A stretch of 19,413 bases of DNA from JACRAR01 sp041665185 (GTDB taxonomy: Bacteria; Pseudomonadota; Gammaproteobacteria; Burkholderiales; Rhodocyclaceae): positions 1 to 19,413 of the forward strand of contig JBAYJH010000059.1 of the NCBI GenBank assembly GCA_041665185.1, written 5' to 3'. This document shows, one piece after another, positions 13,893 through 19,413 of the stretch. Position 1 is the stretch's first letter. Every line of letters starts with the position of its first letter. The notes beneath the pieces are model-generated. The model did not search any database and had not been told where the DNA came from. It saw only the letters and a list, made by a program, of their open reading frames with translations. Made by a program: the position numbers and the translations under genes.

Positions 13893-15125
13893 TTAGATTG
13901 CCGACAGGTTCGTTCCACCGGCGCCCACCGCGGAATAGCCGACCGAGCTGTGAGCGACGGCAGTCAAATTGCTTACCGTGCCGGACGCCTGGACTTGCCA
14001 GGTGCTGCCATCCGTGCTGGTGAGAATCGTGCCCTTGTCGCCGACCGTAACATACTGTCTGCCATAGGAGATCGAAGCCAGGTTATTCGTGGTGGTGGGG
14101 CTCTGGACGGTCCAGGTCGAGCCATCGATGCTGGTGATCACGGTTCCCGCCTCGCCGACCGCGACGAAGGTGGCTATTGAGGTTGTGGCATTGACGCCGT
14201 AGGCCACGCTATTCAGTCTCGCCGAAGTATTCGATGCCACTGACTGCCAGGTCGTACCATCGGTGCTGGTCAAAAGCGTGCCGTTGGCACCGACTGCGAC
14301 ATAGAGTCCGTTTCCGTATGCCAAGCCGAACAGGTCTTGATTGGTGCCGCTATTCGCGGTGGCCCATGCCTTGCCGTCTGTGGTGTTGATGATGCTGCCA
14401 TTCGCTCCCACCGCCAGATACACGCTGCCGCCGTTGCTGGCGAGCGCATATAGATTGTTGGCGGTACCACTATTCTGTGCGGTCCAGGTGATCGCGTCGG
14501 TACTCAGCAGCATCGCACCCCGGGCACCTGTCGCCACATAGCCGGCAGTTCCGTACACCACGGCATTGAGATCCGGCGGATCGCCGACGGGATTGGTCTG
14601 TGCCGTCCAGGTCACGGGAGTCCACGAATTGAAATCGGGAGTGGAATACAAGGCGCCGTGGGCGCCCACGGCGACAAAGAGGGTGCCGAAGGCCGTTCCG
14701 CGCAGGTCGTTGGCGAGAGGATTTGCCAACGACCATTTCGTTCCGGCGAGTCTTGGCATTGCGGTCACCGATGCGCTGCCGGGGCCTCCCGGTCCGCCAT
14801 CGGTCCGCGCGTTGATCGTGAAGGAATAGTTGAAACCGTTGGATAAGCCGGAGATCACCAATGGCGAGATCGCGTCTATGGTGGCTCTGCCGCCGGACAG
14901 CTTGGTCCAGTTGTCGGTCGTGATGGAGTCTCCCGGCGCTGAGAATATCCAGTACTGGACATTTGGCGCCATGGTCCAACTCACGGTGACGCTGCTGTCG
15001 CCGGCGACCAGAGTGACATCGGTTGGAGGGTTTGCGGAGCTGCCGAGATTGAATGCGTTGCCCAGGCAACCCGTCAAGACAAGAACCGCGAGTGCCGCAG
15101 CGATTAGATGATAGTGCCTTTTCAT
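13893..15125 (-). CDS. Lipoprotein with Fn3-like domain and repeat beta-propeller
   Basis: This 410-aa protein has a lipoprotein signal peptide (Lys2/Arg3, a hydrophobic core and lipobox LTGC with Cys20). Next comes a fibronectin-III-like domain (about 33-123, PPTDVTLVAGDSSVTVSW). Residues about 128-410 hold six to seven degenerate repeats of roughly 42 residues with the pattern aromatic-VAVGANGT-hydrophobic-TSTDGxTW. They resemble BNR/WD-type blades and probably form a seven-bladed propeller, closed by the first W strand and the incomplete last repeat. The repeats are also alike at DNA level, suggesting internal duplication. The start ATG at 15125 has an AAAAGGGA ribosome-binding site; the frame is open further upstream but the signal peptide fixes the start. 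The function is unknown, probably cell-surface binding. Confidence 0.85.
   Translation of the reverse strand: MKRHYHLIAAALAVLVLTGCLGNAFNLGSSANPPTDVTLVAGDSSVTVSWTMAPNVQYWIFSAPGDSITTDNWTKLSGGRATIDAISPLVISGLSNGFNYSFTINARTDGGPGGPGSASVTAMPRLAGTKWSLANPLANDLRGTAFGTLFVAVGAHGALYSTPDFNSWTPVTWTAQTNPVGDPPDLNAVVYGTAGYVATGARGAMLLSTDAITWTAQNSGTANNLYALASNGGSVYLAVGANGSIINTTDGKAWATANSGTNQDLFGLAYGNGLYVAVGANGTLLTSTDGTTWQSVASNTSARLNSVAYGVNATTSIATFVAVGEAGTVITSIDGSTWTVQSPTTTNNLASISYGRQYVTVGDKGTILTSTDGSTWQVQASGTVSNLTAVAHSSVGYSAVGAGGTNLSAI
13896..14740 (-). repeat. Tandem degenerate repeats encoding propeller blades
   Basis: Similar DNA blocks recur within the lipoprotein gene at intervals of roughly 110-135 bp, for example near 13995, 14113, 14247, 14375 and 14490. 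Each contains variants of GTGCTGGT followed by CCGACNGCGAC on the plus strand. Each unit encodes one blade of about 38-45 residues with a conserved TDG-X-TW turn. The copies towards the C-terminus look most alike. Confidence 0.7.
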
Positions 15126-15454
15126 TAGTGTCCCTTTTGTTCTGCGATCACTGCCAATGACATGGCTACGATACTCGGAATCCAGATTTGGATAACCCGG
15201 CGGCGGATAGTGTACCGCACATCCATCCGGCCCCAGTTTGATTTGAAGAGGAAGAATGCCGACCAGAGCAAACTGCATGGCATAGTGTCCTGCAAACTGG
15301 CGACTGGTACCTGGCTCGCCGTTACACAATATTACAATTGCAGCGCGCAAGCCAATAGTCAGACATGCTGCATCCACTACAATGGTCGCCGTATTGCAGG
15401 GTTCTGTCTTTCGATGATTCTCTTCGGTGGCGTAATCCCTCCACACTCTACATC
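15126..15454. other. Divergent intergenic region, no gene seen
   Basis: This roughly 330-bp gap separates the minus-strand lipoprotein gene from the plus-strand small exported protein, so it should contain both promoters. It is less GC-rich than the genes, with A/T-rich patches around 15325-15340 (ACAATATTACAATTG) and TACAAT near 15379. I could not pair either with a convincing -35 box. No structured RNA, terminator or repeat is evident. Frames that run through it are continuations of the flanking ORFs, not credible N-termini. Confidence 0.5.
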
Positions 15455-15823
15455 ATGGCCGCCATAAAATATTTCTCCACCTTCGCCACATTTCTGCTGA
15501 CCGCGCTGAGCTTTTCGTCGCCAGTTGCCGCGCAGCATGAAGGTTCGCGCGGCAGGGATTCCGCCAGGGGACAAGCATCAGGAGAAATGCAGCGCCCATG
15601 GTTGCGCCGAAATGATCAAAAGAACATCGATGACAACATCGAGCAACCGCTTCTGCGCGGGGCGTCAACTACCCAGCGGGCGGAGGAATTGAAACCGATT
15701 CCGGCGCAGGGAATGGTTCCGGGCCAGGTCAGGGAACGCCTGTCACCGGAGGAGCGGCGGCAATTGCGGCGCGACATCAATGCCGCAGGTCGCGACATCT
15801 ATCGGCGGAATAAGCCGGAATAG
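15455..15823 (+). CDS. Small exported hypothetical protein
   Basis: This 122-aa product has a signal peptide (hydrophobic stretch about residues 6-22, probable cleavage after Ala26 in PVAAQHE), so it should be periplasmic or secreted. The mature part is charged and Arg-rich, with no membrane segment. It ends with a conserved-looking helix, LSPEERRQLRRDINAAGRD, followed by IYRR. I recall that motif from other short betaproteobacterial periplasmic proteins, without a known function. The signal peptide decides the ATG at 15455; an upstream in-frame ATG at 15365 would bury it. No clear Shine-Dalgarno precedes it. It lies 83 bp before tsaB on the same strand but is separated from it by a possible promoter. 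Confidence 0.65.
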   Translation: MAAIKYFSTFATFLLTALSFSSPVAAQHEGSRGRDSARGQASGEMQRPWLRRNDQKNIDDNIEQPLLRGASTTQRAEELKPIPAQGMVPGQVRERLSPEERRQLRRDINAAGRDIYRRNKPE

Positions 15824-15894
15824 CCAGGAAGTTATGTTGCATTGCCAGCGGCGGGGCGCGCTGCGCGTTTGTCATGCCGCAGCGGTGGGTCGGG

Positions 15895-15900
15895 TAGAAT
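15895..15900 (+). promoter_or_regulatory. Candidate -10 box ahead of tsaB (leaderless start?)
   Basis: TAGAAT ends 6 nt before the tsaB GTG at 15907. The nearest -35-like hexamer, TTGTCA at 15869-15874, is 20 nt away, which is longer than ideal. No Shine-Dalgarno precedes the GTG. The arrangement mirrors that seen at ispD. Weak evidence. Confidence 0.3.
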
Positions 15901-15906
15901 AATTAC

Positions 15907-16611
15907 GTGAATCTCATCGCCCTGGAAACCTCCACTCGCCATTTGTCCGTCGCTCTGTGGCTGAATGGACATCTCATCGAACGTGCCGAAGACATCCCCA
16001 ACGGCGGATCCGAACGACTGCTGCCCTGGATCATTGACTTGCTTGCCGAGGCCGGATTGACCTTCAAGGATGTCGAGGGCATCGCCTTTGGCGCCGGGCC
16101 GGGAGGGTTTACCGGGCTGCGCCTGGCTTGCGGTGTGGCGCAGGGACTGGCATTTGGCCTTGACCTGCCGGTACTCGGGGTATCAACCCTCGAAGCATTG
16201 GCGATGACGGCTTATTCCCGAGCCGTGGCAGGCGAAAGAATATTCGCCTGCCTCGATGCCCGCATGGGCGAAGTCTATTCTGCTGCCTATTTGATCCATG
16301 GCGATGGTTCTGAGACCTTGCAGGCACCGACTGTGGCACCGCCCCAGCAGATTGGCCTGCCGAGCACGGCAAGTGGAAAAGTGTGGATCGGCTGCGGAGA
16401 CGGCTTCGTTTCCTATCCCAACTTGCGCGGACCAAGTATTCTCGAAGTGCGTAACGATTGCTGGCCGACTGCAGCCTCCGTGGCGCGCCTGGCCGCGCCG
16501 AGATTGGCGCGTGGAAAGGGCGTCCGAGCAGAAGCGGCCGCGCCGATGTATGTGCGTGACAAAGTGGCGCTGACGACGGCAGAACGGCTGGCCCGGGGCG
16601 GTCTGAAATAG
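15907..16611 (+). CDS. tsaB: tRNA t6A biosynthesis protein TsaB
   Basis: This 234-aa ASKHA-fold protein is the non-catalytic partner of TsaD in the TsaBDE complex that makes N6-threonylcarbamoyladenosine at position 37 of ANN-decoding tRNAs. Typical features are the N-terminal NLIALETSTRHLSVAL, GGSERLLPWI, and the signature GAGPGGFTGLR (about residues 62-72), then LGVSTLEALA and LDARMGEVY. Length fits the family (about 230 aa). The start is a GTG at 15907, since no in-frame ATG gives the conserved N-terminus. It is followed directly, with zero gap, by rimI (TAG then ATG). TsaB without TsaD is not enough for the reaction; tsaD lies elsewhere. Confidence 0.94.
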   Translation: MNLIALETSTRHLSVALWLNGHLIERAEDIPNGGSERLLPWIIDLLAEAGLTFKDVEGIAFGAGPGGFTGLRLACGVAQGLAFGLDLPVLGVSTLEALAMTAYSRAVAGERIFACLDARMGEVYSAAYLIHGDGSETLQAPTVAPPQQIGLPSTASGKVWIGCGDGFVSYPNLRGPSILEVRNDCWPTAASVARLAAPRLARGKGVRAEAAAPMYVRDKVALTTAERLARGGLK

Positions 16612-17082
16612 ATGACTGCAACTGACGGCTCGCGCGCACCCGGCATTGCGTTCGTTGCGATGGCGCGAGAAGATGTCGGGCGCGTCCTGGAAATCGAACA
16701 GAGCATCTATGCCTTTCCCTGGACCCGGGGGAATTTCGAGGATTCGCTGGCGTCAGGATACACGGCAAGGTTGATGCAAGATGGCACCCGGCTGGTGGGC
16801 TACGCGGTGCTGATGTGGGTCATCGACGAGGCTCATCTGCTGAATATCAGCATCGTCCCGACGCGACAGCGTGCCGGTTTGGGGAGTCTGCTGTTGGAGT
16901 CATTATGCGAGGAGGCCAGGAGTCATGGGGTACAGCGTATGATTCTTGAAGTGCGCCAGTCGAATTTCGCCGGGCGGGCTTTCTACGCTCGCCATGGTTT
17001 TACCCAACTCGGGGAACGAGCGGATTACTATCCGGCAAAACAGGGCCGCGAGGCAGCACTGGTGCTGGAGAAGAAGATATGA
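16612..17082 (+). CDS. rimI: Ribosomal-protein-alanine N-acetyltransferase RimI
   Basis: This is a 156-aa GNAT acetyltransferase. The acetyl-CoA-binding loop is visible as VPTRQRAGLGSLLL, with the Arg/Gln-X-X-Gly-X-Gly pattern around residues 84-93. The C-terminal part, EVRQSNFAGRAFYARHGF followed by GERADYYP, is the RimI signature. The N-terminal YAFPWTRGNFEDSL is also typical. RimI acetylates the N-terminal Ala of ribosomal protein bS18 in E. coli. It starts immediately after the tsaB stop, and its own TGA overlaps the next ATG (ATGA), giving a tight tsaB-rimI-udg operon. The first ATG is used; there is no strong RBS, which fits translational coupling. Confidence 0.92.
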   Translation: MTATDGSRAPGIAFVAMAREDVGRVLEIEQSIYAFPWTRGNFEDSLASGYTARLMQDGTRLVGYAVLMWVIDEAHLLNISIVPTRQRAGLGSLLLESLCEEARSHGVQRMILEVRQSNFAGRAFYARHGFTQLGERADYYPAKQGREAALVLEKKI

Positions 17083-17150
17083 CCGAAAGGAATCCCTGTG
17101 GGATGACCGAAGGAAACCCCCGTGGGGTGACTGAAAGGAATCCCACTGGC
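17079..17150 (+). repeat. 3 x 24-bp tandem repeat at the rimI/udg junction
   Basis: Three imperfect 24-bp units lie at 17079-17102, 17103-17126 and 17127-17150. They encode MTERNPCG, MTEGNPRG and VTERNPTG. Each begins with a start-type codon and contains a GAAAGGA/GAAGGA purine tract. The first two end in small CCC-NNN-GGG-type inverted elements; in the third it is degenerate. The units overlap the N-terminus of the uracil-DNA glycosylase. Confidence 0.85.
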
Positions 17151-17894
17151 GGAGCAAGCCAGCGCCGCGCCGGGTTTTTGCGTGAAATGGGCTTGGCGCC
17201 GTTGTGGAAGCTGCGCAAAGCGACACCATCGGAATTGTCGGCGCCAACACCTAAGGAGGAAATCGGCAGCGCTTCCCACGTGTTCCCGGAACCCTCGGGC
17301 GATCGTACCGCCAGCATCGCCGCCATGGGCTGGGACGAGTTGCGTGCCAGCGTTGCCTCATGCACCGCCTGCGAGCTTTGCCAGATGCGCAAGCAGGCGG
17401 TGCTGGGAGTCGGCGATCTCTCGCCTGATTGGCTGTTTGTCGGCGAGGGACCCGGTGCCGAGGAGGACGAGCGCGGCGAACCATTTGTCGGCCAGGCGGG
17501 CAAACTGCTGGATTCCATGCTTGCCGCAATCGATTTGCAGCGGGGCAGGAAGGTCTATATCGCCAACACCGTGAAATGTCGCCCACCCGGCAATCGCACC
17601 CCGACACCGGCCGAAACGGTAGCCTGCTGGCCTTACCTGGAGCGGCAGATCGCCTTGCTGAAGCCCAAGCTGATTGTCGCGTTGGGCAAACCCGCGGCGC
17701 AAACGCTGTTGCAAAGGGAAGTCAAGGTCGGCGAAGCGCGCGGCCGCCTATTCGAGCACGATGGCATAGCCCTGATCGTCACCTATCATCCTGCCTACCT
17801 TCTGCGAACCTTGCCGGATAAGGCGAAAGCCTGGGAAGACCTATGCTTCGCAAGGGCGACGCTGCGCAAGATACCAGGACCGGCGCCCGGCTGA
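17079..17894 (+). CDS. Type-4 (Fe-S) uracil-DNA glycosylase
   Basis: This 271-aa family-4 uracil-DNA glycosylase removes uracil from DNA. The [4Fe-4S] ligands are Cys95 and Cys98 (CTACEL), Cys167 (VKCRPPGNRTP) and Cys183 (VACWPYL). Motif 1 is GEGPGAEED (122-130) and the C-terminal motif is HPAYLLR (His237). The catalytic domain starts near residue 84, and the N-terminal extension is poorly conserved except REMGLAPLWKLR. The first 24 residues are three copies of an 8-residue repeat encoded by 24-bp DNA repeats, each beginning with ATG or GTG, so the real start could be 17079, 17103 or 17127. ATGA overlap with rimI favours 17079. The cluster suggests it may be a client of the suf operon in the same window. 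Confidence 0.92.
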   Translation: MTERNPCGMTEGNPRGVTERNPTGGASQRRAGFLREMGLAPLWKLRKATPSELSAPTPKEEIGSASHVFPEPSGDRTASIAAMGWDELRASVASCTACELCQMRKQAVLGVGDLSPDWLFVGEGPGAEEDERGEPFVGQAGKLLDSMLAAIDLQRGRKVYIANTVKCRPPGNRTPTPAETVACWPYLERQIALLKPKLIVALGKPAAQTLLQREVKVGEARGRLFEHDGIALIVTYHPAYLLRTLPDKAKAWEDLCFARATLRKIPGPAPG

Positions 17895-17955
17895 GCTTGC
17901 AAATGCTGGCGCCGCCCCCATCTGGGGAATGCCGTTTCTTTGACTAGGAGAAATC

Positions 17956-18600
17956 ATGCGCATCAAACTCATCGCTCTATTCGCTCTGCTGGCCGGCCTG
18001 CTCTCGGGTTGCGGCTACAACCAGATCCAGATCAACGACGAACAGGTCAATGCGGCCTGGTCGGAAGTGCTGAACCAGTACAAGCGCCGTGCCGACCTGA
18101 TCCCGAATCTGGTTGCGGTGGTGCAGGGATACGCCGGCCATGAGAAAGAGGTACTGACGCGCGTCACCGAGGCCCGCGCCAGTGTCGCCGGCATCAAGGC
18201 GACGCCGGAACTGATCAACGATCCCGCCGCCTTCGCCAAGTTCCAGAAAGCGCAAGGCGAACTGGGCGGTGCGCTGTCGCGGCTCCTGGTGGTCTCGGAA
18301 AACTACCCGCAACTCAAGGCCGATGCCAACTTCCGTGATTTGCAGGCGCAGGTGGAGGGGACCGAGAACCGCATCACCGTGGCTCGTAATCGCTACATCA
18401 AGACGGTCCAGGAATACAACGTGTCGGTGCGCACCTTTCCCAACAGCCTGACGGCGATGGCGATGGGCTGGAAGGTCAAGGCCAACTTCACGGTCGAGGA
18501 CGAGAAAGCGATTTCCACGCCCCCGGCGATCAAGTTCGATACGCCCAAGCCCGCGGCGGCCAAGGGCGACGGCGACGCCATGTCGGCCGGTTACAAGTGA
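17956..18600 (+). CDS. LemA family lipoprotein
   Basis: This is a 214-aa LemA-family protein. The N-terminal signal (Arg2, Lys4, a hydrophobic core and lipobox LSGC with Cys19) suggests a lipid-anchored envelope protein rather than the more usual membrane-spanning form. The conserved core follows: NDEQVNAAWSEVLNQYKRR, then DLIPNLVAVVQGYAGHEKEV, NRYIKTVQEYN and RTFPNSLTAMAMGW. LemA proteins form helical bundles; their role is unclear. The ATG at 17956 has a good RBS (TAGGAGAAATC). The last 20 residues are Lys/Ala/Gly-rich and variable. It is followed by a TPM-domain gene, the standard LemA partnership. The 60 bp upstream separates it from udg, so it may have its own promoter. Confidence 0.92.
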   Translation: MRIKLIALFALLAGLLSGCGYNQIQINDEQVNAAWSEVLNQYKRRADLIPNLVAVVQGYAGHEKEVLTRVTEARASVAGIKATPELINDPAAFAKFQKAQGELGGALSRLLVVSENYPQLKADANFRDLQAQVEGTENRITVARNRYIKTVQEYNVSVRTFPNSLTAMAMGWKVKANFTVEDEKAISTPPAIKFDTPKPAAAKGDGDAMSAGYK

Positions 18601-18613
18601 GCTGGCCGTTGTC

Positions 18614-19413
18614 GTGATTGCCGTCCTGCGATACTGGCGGACACAGCTACGGCGGTCGCCGTCTGTCGTCGCCATTCTCGCAGTGGCGCTGACGATTGGG
18701 CTGATGGCTGGGCTGGCGTCTACCCATGCCTATGCCGAGTCACCGCTGGCCGTGCCGCCGCTTACCAGGCACGTGGTTGACACCGCCGGCATGCTTCAGC
18801 CGGCGCAGGTTGACGATCTCGATCGGCGTCTGTGGCAGTTCGAAAAAGCGCATGGCAGCCAGATCGCGGTACTGATCGTGCCGACGACCCAGCCGGAATC
18901 CGTCGAAGAATATTCGATCCGCGTTTTCGATGCCTGGAAGCTCGGCCGCAAGCAGGCCAACGATGGGATCCTGATTCTCGTCGCGGCACGCGACCGCAAA
19001 TTGCGCATCGATACCGGTTATGGTCTCGAAGGCGCGATTCCCGACGCGATCGCCAAGCGCATCGTCTCGGAAGTCATCGCGCCGAAATTTCGCACGGATG
19101 ATCCCTACGCCGGTCTGGTGGCGGGTGTGGAACAGATCGAAAAGCTGATAGAAGGCGAAAGTCTTCCTCCAGCCAGGCAAGGCAAGAAATCCGGGAACCG
19201 GCCGGGGCTACAGGTTGATTTCGGGGAATTGCTGGTCATCGGCATTGTCGCGGCGACCATCGTCGGCGGCGTCTTGAGTCTGGTTCTTGGGCGCTTTTTC
19301 GGCGGCCTCGCGACCGGAGGCCTGGTCGGTTTCATCACCTGGCTGATCACCGGTTCGCTGTTCACGATGGTCGGAGCGGGGGTTATCGTCTTCCTGTATG
19401 TGCTAATAACGGG
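18614..19413 (+). CDS. TPM domain membrane protein (YgcG-like), 3' end missing
   Basis: An open frame runs from a GTG at 18614 off the end of the window (266 codons seen). The N-terminus has basic residues, a hydrophobic core (AILAVALTIGLMAGLAS) and a cleavage site after AYA, so the domain that follows is extracytoplasmic. Residues about 50-180 form a TPM domain: RHVVDTAGMLQPAQ, then GSQIAVLIVPTTQ, NDGILILVA, KLRIDTGYGLEG and a closing IAPKFRTDDP. At least two Gly-rich hydrophobic segments follow, from about 19219 to the end. TPM proteins next to LemA are thought to act in envelope or membrane-protein quality control. The start is uncertain: there is no clear RBS, and the signal peptide favours 18614 over the ATG at 18704. 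Confidence 0.85.
   Translation, partial: MIAVLRYWRTQLRRSPSVVAILAVALTIGLMAGLASTHAYAESPLAVPPLTRHVVDTAGMLQPAQVDDLDRRLWQFEKAHGSQIAVLIVPTTQPESVEEYSIRVFDAWKLGRKQANDGILILVAARDRKLRIDTGYGLEGAIPDAIAKRIVSEVIAPKFRTDDPYAGLVAGVEQIEKLIEGESLPPARQGKKSGNRPGLQVDFGELLVIGIVAATIVGGVLSLVLGRFFGGLATGGLVGFITWLITGSLFTMVGAGVIVFLYVLIT

Noticed and set aside
15126..15446. Upstream extension of the lipoprotein frame (to 15446)
   Set aside because: It would bury a textbook lipoprotein signal peptide behind about 107 unrelated residues; the ATG at 15125 has its own ribosome-binding site.
15850..15872. GC-rich CGCG-CTG-CGCG stem followed by TTT as a terminator
   Set aside because: The stem is only about four base pairs and the T run is three bases, too weak to call.

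Overview
This 19.4-kb window is dense, GC-rich bacterial chromosome with 20 confident protein genes. I see no tRNA, rRNA, CRISPR array or intact insertion sequence. The gene set suggests a betaproteobacterium, perhaps of the Rhodocyclales/Sterolibacteriaceae type: OmpR/EnvZ, a tsaB-rimI-udg cluster, ispD-ispF, ThpR, and a two-domain Nfu next to a SUF operon. That placement is inference, since there is no rRNA or marker to settle it.

Region 1 (1-5067, + strand) is an iron-sulfur cluster assembly operon: sufB (3' end only), sufC, sufD, sufS, sufU and nfu. The first four junctions are 4-nt stop/start overlaps. It uses SufU rather than SufE as the sulfur acceptor, and ends with an Nfu-type carrier. 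Region 2 (5068-5796) is gene-poor and less GC-rich. It holds one candidate small minus-strand ORF and a decayed-looking plus-strand ORF. Region 3 (5797-6828) is a lone short methionine synthase of the MetE-core/MesD type, with no MesX (DUF1852) partner in view.

Region 4 (7011-9461, - strand) is a complete AmmeMemoRadiSam operon: MEMO, AMMECR1 and a radical SAM enzyme, with overlapping genes. It is a conserved set whose reaction is, to my knowledge, unknown, and it is the best candidate for undescribed biochemistry here. Region 5 (9522-11372, +) carries ispD-ispF (isoprenoid precursors) and thpR (RNA 2',3'-cyclic phosphodiesterase). Region 6 (11348-13808, -) is ompR-envZ plus a group II truncated haemoglobin whose start overlaps the envZ stop, which suggests one transcript. 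Region 7 (13893-15125, -) is a lipoprotein with a fibronectin-III-like domain and a repeat-built beta-propeller. A divergent small exported protein (15455-15823, +) follows.

Region 8 (15907-17894, +) is tsaB-rimI-udg: t6A tRNA modification, a ribosomal-protein-type acetyltransferase and a type-4 uracil-DNA glycosylase. The glycosylase starts inside a 3 x 24-bp tandem repeat. Region 9 (17956-19413, +) is lemA followed by a TPM-domain membrane protein cut by the window edge.
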